DNA of 64,000 nt. It comes from Leptospira sp. GTDB lineage: Bacteria; Spirochaetota; Leptospiria; Leptospirales; Leptospiraceae. The stretch is taken from contig JACVCB010000018.1 in NCBI GenBank assembly GCA_016742255.1, positions 20,368-84,367 on the forward strand. Reading direction: 5' to 3'. The position numbers were made by a program, and so were the translations under genes. How positions within the stretch are numbered: position 1 is the stretch's first letter; every line of letters starts with the position of its first letter. Shown here in pieces: positions 56,805 through 64,000 of this stretch. A model generated the notes under the pieces. It was not told where the DNA came from. It saw only the letters and a program-made list of their open reading frames with translations, and did not search any database.

Positions 56805-58795
56805 TAGGACAAATCATATCCATTGGAATTGCTTCTGCCCTTTTGTATATTGTATACTTCTATCAAAATGCATATAGGAGGGAAAAAAAACTAAGGAAAA
56901 TCCTTTTCCGAAAAAATTTAATCAACGCTGAAGAAATCGAAAGAGTCATTCGTGAAAAAGAAAAACAATACCAAGATATATACGATACAGCAAATTCAAT
57001 CATCATTCGTTGGAGTCCTGATTTTCGAATCCATTCTGTAAATCCCTATGCTGAAGAATTTTTTCAAATACCAAAGGACAAGGCAGAAGGAAAAGACTTA
57101 GTCCTGGATTTGTTTCGGATACCATTTGAAAAATCAAATGAAATCAAATCGTTATTATGGAACATCTTTCATCGTCCCGAACAAAACATTCGCCAAGAAT
57201 TTGACGTGTATGTAGGTTTAGATGATAAAAGAACTGTTACTTGGTCCAATCGTATTTTGAAAAATGAATTCGGTTATCCACACGAAGTGTTATCAATTGG
57301 GATCGATATCACAAACAGAAAAATTGCCGAAGAGAACTTAATGAAATCCTATGAACGGATTCTGGATTTATATAATAATGCTCCTTGTGGTTATCACTCT
57401 CTAGACAAAGATAATATTCTAGTATCAATCAATGATACTGAATTGGATTGGTTGGGTTATTCAAGAGAAGAAATTGTTGGTAACTTTCGAATTAATGATT
57501 TATTAACCCCAAGTAGTTTCGAAAAATTCCAACAAATCATTCATTCATTTCCTCATGAAACTTTAACGGGAGTTGAATTAGAGTTTGTTAGAAAGGATAA
57601 ATCGACCTTCTTTGTGAGTTTAAATTCTATTCCAACATATGATAAAAATGGGAATTTTGTGATTAGTAAATCGACTGTTTTTGATATCACTGACCGAAAA
57701 CTCGCTGAAGATAAACTAAATGATTATTCGCAAAAAATCCAACTCCAAAACAAACGACTGCAAAAAGCTGTCGAAGCAGCGATCAAAGCAAACCAATCAA
57801 AATCAGTATTTTTTTCCAAAATCACTCATGAACTTCGAACACCATTACACGCAGTCATCGGATTCTCTCAAATTTTAGAAAAAGATCCTAATTTACCTGA
57901 CCATTTAAAGGGGTATGTTAATTCCTTATACGAAAATGGTGTACATTTATTGGGAATGATCAATGATATATTAGATCTTTCTAAAATAGAAGCAGGTAAG
58001 ATGACAGAGACTAGAGAAAAATTTTCTCTAGTTCAATTATGGGACACATTATTTTCAATGTTTTCGTATCGATTTGCAGAAAAACAAATTCATTTTGAGC
58101 TACTAAAACCGGAAACAATTGAAAATAAATTTTATGAAGCAGACCTGCAAAAAATTAGACAAATATTAGTCAATTTACTCGGCAATTCGTTGAAATTTAC
58201 TAACCAAGGATTCGTCAATTTGGAAATCCAGATTAAGCAAGGATTGGAACCTAATATTGATTTGGTTTGTTTTACTGTCAAAGACTCTGGCATTGGAATT
58301 CCTAAAGACCAACTCCATTCTATATTTGAAGCTTTCCAACAAACCGAGCAAGGGAGTTCCTACCAAGAAGGGACAGGGCTAGGACTCTCCATATCACATC
58401 AATTAGTCGATTTTTTGGGAGGAAGTATCCATGTAGACAGTGAATTGAACCAAGGTTCTACTTTTGTATTTGAATTACCTCTTCTACGTTTGATTGAAAT
58501 TCCAAATGACCTCATTCAGAAATCAAAAATTGGCCCTACAAATTCTAAAGAAGTTTGGCATATAACAAAGGTTGACGAAAGAGAAAAAGAATATGTACAG
58601 GACTTCCTAAATTCAGAAGACAATCAGTTTAAAAATGAAATTTTACAACTGATCAAAATCCAAAACTTCGGCCAATTATTACAACTACTTGGCAAAATCC
58701 CTTCGGAAGAAAAAGGGAAAACCATTTTACTCGAAAAAGTGAAGAACAAACGATACAAGTTTTTAATCGATTTGGTTCAATCTTCTTCCCTTTAA
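56801..58795 (+). CDS. PAS-domain sensor histidine kinase
   Basis: A 664-residue kinase with one N-terminal membrane segment (about 3-20). Two PAS domains follow (about 60-175, 185-300; PAS2 contains DKDNILVSINDTELDWLGYSREE). A dimerisation region has FFSKITHELRTPLHAV (His343). The ATPase domain has QILVNLLGNSLKF, VKDSGIGIPKDQL and GTGLGLSISHQLV. The last 100 residues are helical and of no recognised family. It most likely phosphorylates the REC-PP2C protein encoded just upstream. The signal is unknown. Confidence 0.9.
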   Translation: MIGQIISIGIASALLYIVYFYQNAYRREKKLRKILFRKNLINAEEIERVIREKEKQYQDIYDTANSIIIRWSPDFRIHSVNPYAEEFFQIPKDKAEGKDLVLDLFRIPFEKSNEIKSLLWNIFHRPEQNIRQEFDVYVGLDDKRTVTWSNRILKNEFGYPHEVLSIGIDITNRKIAEENLMKSYERILDLYNNAPCGYHSLDKDNILVSINDTELDWLGYSREEIVGNFRINDLLTPSSFEKFQQIIHSFPHETLTGVELEFVRKDKSTFFVSLNSIPTYDKNGNFVISKSTVFDITDRKLAEDKLNDYSQKIQLQNKRLQKAVEAAIKANQSKSVFFSKITHELRTPLHAVIGFSQILEKDPNLPDHLKGYVNSLYENGVHLLGMINDILDLSKIEAGKMTETREKFSLVQLWDTLFSMFSYRFAEKQIHFELLKPETIENKFYEADLQKIRQILVNLLGNSLKFTNQGFVNLEIQIKQGLEPNIDLVCFTVKDSGIGIPKDQLHSIFEAFQQTEQGSSYQEGTGLGLSISHQLVDFLGGSIHVDSELNQGSTFVFELPLLRLIEIPNDLIQKSKIGPTNSKEVWHITKVDEREKEYVQDFLNSEDNQFKNEILQLIKIQNFGQLLQLLGKIPSEEKGKTILLEKVKNKRYKFLIDLVQSSSL

Positions 58796-58798
58796 AGG

Positions 58799-59194
58799 TC
58801 ATTGTTTTTCAGTTTTGATGTCTATTTTTTGGTAATTTTTTTGTTTTAAAATGTCTGTGACTGTAACAAAAGTTCCAAATTCGATGTGTTGGTCTACTTC
58901 TAAGATTACAGTTTTGTTTGGATCAGAATTGATCTCTAAGGTTTTTACAAATGTATCCATATCCATTTTGGTATCATCCTTATATAGATCACCACTAGCT
59001 CTGATTTGAATTTTGAAAGCATAGGTTTCATTTCCAATACTTTCGGTTTTTGATTTGGGTAAATCCAATGAGAGGGATGATGTTGGTTCTGAAAATCGAA
59101 CAGCTAACATTAAAAAGATTAAAAGGATAAACAAAACATCAATCAAACTACTAATATCAATTCCTGATTCTTGTTTAGGTTTTCTGAGTTTCAT
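58799..59194 (-). CDS. ExbD/TolR-type energy transducer
   Basis: A 131-residue protein with one membrane helix near the N-terminus. IDISSLIDVLFILLIFLMLAVRF carries the proton-conducting Asp19. The periplasmic part (TKMDMDTFVKTLEINSDPNKTVILEVDQHIEFGTFVTVTDILK) has the ExbD/TolR fold. It works with the ExbB-like protein encoded just upstream, overlapping by four bases. No TonB or TolA gene is adjacent, so the partner of the motor is not visible here. Confidence 0.85.
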   Translation of the reverse strand: MKLRKPKQESGIDISSLIDVLFILLIFLMLAVRFSEPTSSLSLDLPKSKTESIGNETYAFKIQIRASGDLYKDDTKMDMDTFVKTLEINSDPNKTVILEVDQHIEFGTFVTVTDILKQKNYQKIDIKTEKQ

Positions 59195-59655
59195 TCTGTT
59201 TTGGTATGGTCTTTTGCGATCAGTTCCGATATATATCGAATTTTATTCTCAATGATTCGATGGAAAAACAAGGAAGGGATAGCTACAAGTAACCCAGCGA
59301 TAGTAGTATTCAAAGCATCTTTGATTCCACCTGCCAATACTTCCAAACTTACCTTTTTTTGGGCTTCCATTTCACCAAAGGCAGTGTTGATCCCAATCAC
59401 TGTTCCAAGTAAACCAAGTAACATGGCTAAGGAAGCTATGGTTGGGAACCAATGGGTAGTTCGTTCTAAGGGAGAAAAAAACAGATCCAACTCATCTTCA
59501 GATGGTACTTTCGGGAAACAGTTCATTCTTGTTTCCTTTTCTTCCAATTTTCGAAATCCAAGGAACAATCGCAAAAAAGAAGCCAAAGAAATCATCGAAA
59601 AAGCCAAAAGAAGAATAAAAATCAAAATTGCGGGAATTGAAAATGTCCAATTCAT
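59191..59655 (-). CDS. MotA/TolQ/ExbB proton channel family protein
   Basis: A 154-residue protein with three membrane helices: near the N-terminus (about 5-28), TTHWFPTIASLAMLLGLLGTVIGINTAF in the middle, and GGIKDALNTTIAGLLVAIPSLFFH near the end. Both latter helices carry the conserved small and polar residues of the ExbB pore. The length is short for ExbB, missing part of the cytoplasmic loop. ATG 59655 is preferred to TTG 59685; it forms CATG with the divergent ubiE upstream start. Confidence 0.85.
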   Translation of the reverse strand: MNWTFSIPAILIFILLLAFSMISLASFLRLFLGFRKLEEKETRMNCFPKVPSEDELDLFFSPLERTTHWFPTIASLAMLLGLLGTVIGINTAFGEMEAQKKVSLEVLAGGIKDALNTTIAGLLVAIPSLFFHRIIENKIRYISELIAKDHTKTE

Positions 59656-59671
59656 GGATGTATCGACCTCT

Positions 59672-60403
59672 ATGAACCAATACAAACTGCCTTCCCAAGA
59701 AAAGAAACCCGAATATGTGAGAAAGAACTTTGATGGAATCGCGAGAGCTTACGACAGATTCAACGATTGGAATAGTTTTTACCTACATCGAATCTGGAAG
59801 GATTGGGTTGTCAAAGAAGCGAAAAAAGAGGTCCCTAACGCAACTTCTGCACTGGATCTTTGTTGTGGTACAGGTGATATTACCTATCGGTTATCCTTGG
59901 ACCCCCAATTGCAAACAGTGGTAGGACTCGATTTTTCAGAACAGATGTTATCCTATGCCTTCCCGAAAGTGGAAGGGAAAACACAGGTTAAACTCCTTGT
60001 AGGTGATGCTATGGACCTGAAACAATTTTCCGAAGGGAGTTTTGATATTGTAACCATGGGTTTTGGCCTTAGGAATGTTTCTGATTTAAAAAAATGCCTA
60101 TTTGAGATCAAACGTGTGTTAAAGAAAGATGGAGTGTATGTCAATTTGGATGTTGGTCGTGTGAGACCCAAATTCCTGAAATACTTTGCTGATTTTTACT
60201 TTTTTAAAATCGTCCCTTTGTTTGGGCATTTGTTGTACGGGAAACAAAACGAAATGTTTGATTATCTCCCCCATTCTTCCAAACTTTACCCTGACCAAGA
60301 ATCACTTTCTCTCATCCTAAATGAGGTTGGATTTACTAATGTTCGTTTCCAGAATTTTGTATTCGGAAATGCAGTTGCCCACATTGCAAAAAAGGGAAAA
60401 TGA
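59672..60403 (+). CDS. ubiE: Demethylmenaquinone methyltransferase
   Basis: A 243-residue SAM methyltransferase for the last step of menaquinone synthesis. YVRKNFDGIARAYDRFNDW at the N-terminus, ALDLCCGTGDITYRLS (SAM site), VVGLDFSEQMLSYAFPKV, IVTMGFGLRNVSDLKKCLFEIKRVLKKDG and the late FGNAVAHIAKK match UbiE/MenG. The open frame extends far upstream, but only the ATGs at 59654 and 59672 give the family N-terminus. I use 59672. It is divergent from the ExbB/ExbD pair. Confidence 0.92.
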   Translation: MNQYKLPSQEKKPEYVRKNFDGIARAYDRFNDWNSFYLHRIWKDWVVKEAKKEVPNATSALDLCCGTGDITYRLSLDPQLQTVVGLDFSEQMLSYAFPKVEGKTQVKLLVGDAMDLKQFSEGSFDIVTMGFGLRNVSDLKKCLFEIKRVLKKDGVYVNLDVGRVRPKFLKYFADFYFFKIVPLFGHLLYGKQNEMFDYLPHSSKLYPDQESLSLILNEVGFTNVRFQNFVFGNAVAHIAKKGK

Positions 60404-60518
60404 TGTTTTTTTAAGCAATTATGTCTGATCAGTTTCAAAAATTGTCCTTTTTTTTGATTCCTGTTCGTACTTCTACCCAGAAATCCCATGGATTTCCCTA
60501 AATTTTTTCGCAAAAGCG

Positions 60519-60547
60519 TTGATTATTTTCAATATTTGTCGTTTAAT
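60519..60547 (+). promoter_or_regulatory. Candidate sigma-70 promoter for the LruC-domain lipoprotein
   Basis: TTGATT (60519-60524) and TTTAAT (60542-60547) are separated by 17 bases. Its transcript would start about 18 bases before the ATG at 60572 and still include the AGGTAGGA ribosome site. Confidence 0.45.
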
Positions 60548-60571
60548 CCCCTATATAGGTAGGAAAAAAAT

Positions 60572-62335
60572 ATGAATCGATGGATCATTCTTTTGGTGCT
60601 TCCACTCTTTCTTCTGGATTGCTCCAATAAGAAAAAAGGAATGTTATTACTCCCCTTTTTAGGGCTCGGCGATGGAACCACACAGGCCACTACGGCTTCC
60701 GCAAATGATGGTGATGGAACATTTACTGTGGTAGGATTGGAAACAACAGATCCAAGCCAAGTAACAACACCTGATGCCAATACAAACACTGGTGATACTG
60801 GTAATTCCGATACTCCTTCCGTAGTCACTCCTACACCAACTCCAGCGGCTCCAACACCTGCTCCCACAACCGTTAATAATGAAACAACAACGACTGTGGT
60901 TGACCAAACCAATGGTGGAGATTTTAATTTTGAAACAAATATCACTGTACCAGTTACTGTTGTGATTGTGAATGAGGCTGGTCCTGTGACTAACGCTCCT
61001 GTCACTGTGACTGAGTCCATTACAACAGGGGAACCAAATGTTGTAGGAGTCGGAACTACTGACAGCAATGGTTCAGTCACCATTTCAATCAGTGTTCCTC
61101 CTACAGTTGTTTCTGTAGATATCAGCGTTGTGGGTGTGAATCCAACAACAGGTGAAGTTGTTGAAATCGTGGGTTCAGCTCCTGTACAACAACCAGCAAC
61201 TGGCTCCAATTCTGAGGGTACTGTTGTTGTAGCACCAGTGATCAATGTAGACACTACCAATTTCCAACCTGTGAATGGTTGTGTGCAAGCAGTTGACTCT
61301 GATTGTGATGGAATTGCCAATAATTTTGACGAATTCCCAGATGATCCAAGCTTAGCAACCATTGCAAGATCTGGACGTTATACAATTGCATTTGAGGACA
61401 TGTTCCCTTCTGCAGGGGATGCGGATTTAAACGACCACTCTACAGTTTTTAGTACTGAGATGGATAAAACTCCAACTAACAAAGTAAAGATCATTCGTGG
61501 AACTTATACACATGTTGCAAAAGGTGCAGGTTACAATCACGAATTGAGACTTTCACTTGATGTTCCAACAAATGCAACTGTTCAAATCAGTTACCTAGAC
61601 GGAAGTGGAAACCCTTGGAATGGATGTGCTTCTGCTCCCAAATACACTGCCAATACTGCAGGTGATTGCACTGGTGGAACATTAACCCCTACACAACTCA
61701 AACGTGGTGTATTAATCCTCCCAAGTTCTGATAAAACATTGTTTGGAAAGAAAAATGCTCCTGCAGCTGGATCTACTTTTACAATCAATGACTTTGTAAG
61801 AGGGGTTACTGCACAAGTTACAATTACTTTCGAAGAACCAGTGGATTTGAATGCGACTAAGAATTTAGTTGGGGGACACCTAAACTACTTCCTTGCCATT
61901 AACCAAAAAACTGACGGTGTTTTCAGACAAATTTTCCGTCCAGGTTACTTCAAAGATGCAAAAGGAAAAGACGCTTTCCTAGACAAAAATGGTTTCCCTT
62001 GGGCGATCATCGTTCCAGGTGTTTTCAACCACCCAACAGAAGGTGCTGACATTCGCAAACCATCTACTTCTGGTTACATTTTCTTTAACTCTTGGATGAA
62101 CTCCAATGGTGTTGCTCATAAGGATTGGTATTTACACATCGACCAAATCCCTGCACCAAACCGTCCATCTTATGTAGTTAGAGTGAGTGATTTTTACACA
62201 GACAATGGATTTACTGCTTACCTCATCAAAGCGGTTCGTAAGAACGCATTTGAAGTATCAGCAAGCCTAATCGTCGTAGGAGCTGCGTTAGGTTTTCTCA
62301 TGAAACGTAAAATGGGAAATCCAAAAGCCGCTTAA
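60572..62335 (+). CDS. LruC-domain lipoprotein
   Basis: A 587-residue lipoprotein with signal LPLFLLDC (Cys17), a second hydrophobic patch (GMLLLPFLGLG) and a Thr/Pro-rich linker (about 70-115). A carboxypeptidase-regulatory-like beta domain (about 125-205) follows, then a Ca-binding-like DSDCDGIANNFDEFPDDP. The C-terminal LruC domain (about 265-555) has AGDADLNDHSTVF, GHLNYFLAINQ, GFPWAIIVPGVFNHPTEGADI and WMNSNGVAHKDWYL. LruC was first named in Leptospira. The function is unknown; it is probably a surface protein. The protein ends with an unusual hydrophobic helix plus KRKMGNPKAA. A strong terminator follows. Confidence 0.8.
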   Translation: MNRWIILLVLPLFLLDCSNKKKGMLLLPFLGLGDGTTQATTASANDGDGTFTVVGLETTDPSQVTTPDANTNTGDTGNSDTPSVVTPTPTPAAPTPAPTTVNNETTTTVVDQTNGGDFNFETNITVPVTVVIVNEAGPVTNAPVTVTESITTGEPNVVGVGTTDSNGSVTISISVPPTVVSVDISVVGVNPTTGEVVEIVGSAPVQQPATGSNSEGTVVVAPVINVDTTNFQPVNGCVQAVDSDCDGIANNFDEFPDDPSLATIARSGRYTIAFEDMFPSAGDADLNDHSTVFSTEMDKTPTNKVKIIRGTYTHVAKGAGYNHELRLSLDVPTNATVQISYLDGSGNPWNGCASAPKYTANTAGDCTGGTLTPTQLKRGVLILPSSDKTLFGKKNAPAAGSTFTINDFVRGVTAQVTITFEEPVDLNATKNLVGGHLNYFLAINQKTDGVFRQIFRPGYFKDAKGKDAFLDKNGFPWAIIVPGVFNHPTEGADIRKPSTSGYIFFNSWMNSNGVAHKDWYLHIDQIPAPNRPSYVVRVSDFYTDNGFTAYLIKAVRKNAFEVSASLIVVGAALGFLMKRKMGNPKAA

Positions 62336-62360
62336 AAACAATTCTACCTAAACAAAAGAA

Positions 62361-62394
62361 ATCCTTCCTCCGAAACCACGGAGGGAGGATTTTT
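62361..62394 (+). terminator. Strong hairpin terminator whose 3' arm carries a ribosome site
   Basis: ATCCTTCCTCCG (62361-62372) pairs with CGGAGGGAGGAT (62379-62390), with one G-T pair and a six-base loop, followed by TTTTT. The 3' arm GGAGGGAGG is also the only ribosome-binding sequence for the next gene, whose ATG begins at 62400. The structure should both end the LruC transcript and hide that site. Confidence 0.85.
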
Positions 62395-62399
62395 GTTTT

Positions 62400-63815
62400 A
62401 TGGCCTCTCTTTTACGATTCGCTGACAAAGATTACTTTTTATCTGGCAATTTTTTCAACGACCTTGAGTTCCAGCATCCGATCCTTGTGGATCCTCTTTG
62501 GCAAGGAACGAAGTTAGAAACTCAATTCCAACAATTCCCTCTCCCAGTCTTAGAAACACCAAACCACCGCTCGTTTGGTTTAGTGACATCAGGATCCACT
62601 GGAGTCCCAAAAATAGTATGGAAAGAGTGGGAAGAAATCCAATCAGAACTTGAGGTTTGGGCAAAGGAAAAAGAAATCCAAAGTTTTTTAGATGGGATAA
62701 GGGAAATCCAAGTCCAAGTCCCCTTTTGCCATCTCTACGGCCTTCTTTGGGGATATTTACTTCCAAAACAATTAGGGATCCCCATTGTCTTTGGGGATGG
62801 ATATAACCAATCGCAAACGATTCTCTGCATTACTTCTGCCCCCCAGTTACAACTGGCATTTTCACAAGGTATGCAACTCCCAAAACGAGCCATTGTTTCT
62901 GGGATGAAATTCCCAGTACCTCTCGCTCGGGACCTCAGAGAAAAAACAAAGATATCGATCATTGAGATTTATGGGTCCACTGAAACAGGTGGTATGGGAT
63001 ACCGAGACCCACTGAGGCAAAACAGATTCCAATTTTTACCAAATGTAGAATTTCAATTCCAAACCGAAGAGGACAACCAGGAACTTTTAGTCAAAAGTCC
63101 ATTTGTTTCAAAACAATATTATTCCTTACAATCCAGTGAATGGGAATTACATAAATTGCCCCCTAATTCATATTATGCGACAGGAGATTTAGGAGAAAAT
63201 TCGGATCTAGGATTTTATCTTTTAGGAAGGAAAGACCGTATTATCAAACACAAAGGGAAACGAGTGTCTCTGGACCGAATTGAATCTGAAATTCTTGGAT
63301 TAGGTCTCGAAGGTCAGTTTTTTTGTGTGCCAGTGCATCATGAAACAGGTGATACAATAGGTTTATTGACAGATTCTTCACTGGCCATCGATCGCATCTA
63401 CCAGACGTTACGTAGTGAACTCCCAAGCAGTCATGTTCCAAGAGTGATTGTCAAACAAAACGAAATCCCAAAATTACCAAACGGGAAAACTGACTATTCC
63501 AAAATCTCAAGTTTTTGTTATGAAGAATTCCTTAGGCTTCAATCGCTAAAGGAAAAGGGAAAAAACATTCAAAACATCAATTCGGAAACCACAATTCCTG
63601 AAATCCTCGAATCAATTTTGGGTTCGGTTCCAAAACCAGACCAACATTTCATCTATGATTGTGGGATGGATTCTATCCTTTTCAGCGAACTCATTTTAAA
63701 ATTGGAAAAAAAAATTGGGCACCCAATCCCAGAAGAAGATAAACAAACTGGATATTTATTCAGTTTGTCAGGGCTTGAAGAATATATCAGGGAAAAACTA
63801 TACTTGTTAGAATGA
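62400..63815 (+). CDS. Short acyl-AMP ligase fused to an acyl-carrier domain
   Basis: A 471-residue protein. LVTSGSTGVPKIVWKEW (61-77) is the ATP loop, SIIEIYGSTETGGMGYRDP the A5 motif, YATGDLGENSDLGFYLLGRKDRIIKHKGKRVS the A7-A8 hinge, and LPNGKTDYSKI the A10 Lys motif. The usual 100 residues before the ATP loop are missing. The C-terminal 75 residues form a carrier domain with Ser425 in YDCGMDSILFSEL. It should load an acyl or aryl acid as AMP ester onto its own carrier, as in small lipid, aryl-polyene or polyketide pathways. Which one is unknown. The only ribosome site is in the terminator arm. Confidence 0.75.
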   Translation: MASLLRFADKDYFLSGNFFNDLEFQHPILVDPLWQGTKLETQFQQFPLPVLETPNHRSFGLVTSGSTGVPKIVWKEWEEIQSELEVWAKEKEIQSFLDGIREIQVQVPFCHLYGLLWGYLLPKQLGIPIVFGDGYNQSQTILCITSAPQLQLAFSQGMQLPKRAIVSGMKFPVPLARDLREKTKISIIEIYGSTETGGMGYRDPLRQNRFQFLPNVEFQFQTEEDNQELLVKSPFVSKQYYSLQSSEWELHKLPPNSYYATGDLGENSDLGFYLLGRKDRIIKHKGKRVSLDRIESEILGLGLEGQFFCVPVHHETGDTIGLLTDSSLAIDRIYQTLRSELPSSHVPRVIVKQNEIPKLPNGKTDYSKISSFCYEEFLRLQSLKEKGKNIQNINSETTIPEILESILGSVPKPDQHFIYDCGMDSILFSELILKLEKKIGHPIPEEDKQTGYLFSLSGLEEYIREKLYLLE

Positions 63816-63928
63816 AAACTAAAGGGGAAAAACTTGTTCCTCCCCCAGTGTTACTCAATTGGATTCTTTTTTATCTTAATTTTACAAAGATCCAATTTGA
63901 ATTTGTACGTTTGTCTTATAATAATTGA
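63812..63928 (+). CDS. Possible small protein or start of a broken gene
   Basis: A 38-codon reading frame starting at the ATGA overlap with the ligase gene. It encodes a basic start and a hydrophobic middle (PPPVLLNWILFYLNF). It has no ribosome site apart from coupling to the upstream gene, and no family. Another short frame follows at 63928. Either this is a real small membrane-associated protein, or the true next gene starts further on and this frame is chance. Low confidence. Confidence 0.25.
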   Translation: MKTKGEKLVPPPVLLNWILFYLNFTKIQFEFVRLSYNN

Positions 63929-64000
63929 TGCACCACATTGGTAGGTTTCTGTTTGGAGGCAAAAACATAATTGAAAGCCAATCCCAATTAACTTAGAATA

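Noticed and set aside
59171..59653. N-terminal extension of the ubiE frame upstream to 59171
   Set aside because: It lies antisense to the ExbB/ExbD genes and has no family features; UbiE similarity begins only after the ATGs at 59654/59672.
60529..61362. A minus-strand frame of 277 codons within the LruC gene
   Set aside because: It is the mirror of a Thr/Val/Pro-rich low-complexity region; such repeats open frames on the other strand by composition alone.
1..64000. CRISPR arrays, tRNA or rRNA genes, replication origin
   Set aside because: No regularly spaced repeats, no tRNA cloverleaf or rRNA-like sequence and no DnaA-box cluster were noticed on reading the window; a covariance-model scan would be needed to exclude small RNAs.

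Overview
The window looks like a chromosomal segment of a spirochaete of the genus Leptospira, possibly from the low-GC saprophytic side of the genus. The reasons are the many lipoproteins with loose spirochaetal lipoboxes, a LruC-domain lipoprotein, SGNH-like proteins resembling the Leptospira-rich DUF1574 family, an AT-rich genome with frequent TTG and GTG starts, and densely overlapping genes. The genus call is an inference from gene content; no rRNA or tRNA gene is present to confirm it.

Layout. 0-5 kb: the edge of a secreted protein, then a four-gene + operon (YhhN lysoplasmalogenase, ferritin-like protein with a histone-like tail, DUF2505 protein, EamA transporter), an isolated AT-rich HtrA-like gene with no catalytic triad, and a DUF302 gene with a CsoR/CstR-type palindrome in front of it. 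5.2-13.1 kb: one long + operon running from speE through a barrel-like protein, two lipoproteins (one with HEGGH) and pyrF to a flavoprotein / DUF1365 / cyclopropane-synthase trio. 13.2-16.7 kb: small conserved proteins, a DUF1574-like protein and an M30-like metalloprotease lipoprotein. 16.7-23.4 kb: a glycan or glycolipid locus (NTP-transferase/GT2 fusion, SDR, GT2, SGNH-like membrane protein, GT-C-like membrane protein). 23.4-27.5 kb: a tandem HtrA pair (one active, one dead) divergent from a membrane protein with an RsbW-like ATPase.

27.5-37.8 kb: housekeeping genes, including apt, htpX, an NCS2 permease, sspB, a WbpM/PglF-like dehydratase, a STAS/zinc-ribbon protein, hrpB, an AraC-MGMT fusion and a second YhhN. 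38.1-42.4 kb: a secreted module of a repeat lipoprotein, a subtilase with a large insertion, a lipoprotein that is essentially a free-standing I9 inhibitor domain, and a small Cys-rich lipoprotein. An IS481-type element follows, then a hairpin-rich stretch and two copies of a roughly 105-bp intergenic repeat. 45-52.9 kb: HAMP protein, FecR-like protein, ECF sigma factor, SthA, a large class III cyclase, 1-Cys peroxiredoxin and OsmC. 53-60.4 kb: DUF547, esterase, dinB, a REC-PP2C phosphatase with a PAS histidine kinase, ExbB/ExbD and ubiE. 60.5-64 kb: the LruC lipoprotein and a short acyl-AMP ligase/ACP fusion that may open a biosynthetic cluster beyond the edge.

Two themes recur. One is secreted proteolysis and its control: three HtrA-like proteins of which two have lost the triad, a subtilase beside an I9 lipoprotein, and two metalloprotease-like lipoproteins. 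The other is partner-switching signalling: REC-PP2C, RsbW-like and STAS-like parts at three separate loci. The best candidates for something undescribed are the subtilase/I9 module, the active/dead HtrA pair, the ferritin with a histone-like tail, and the hairpin that is both a terminator and the ribosome-site carrier at 62.4 kb.
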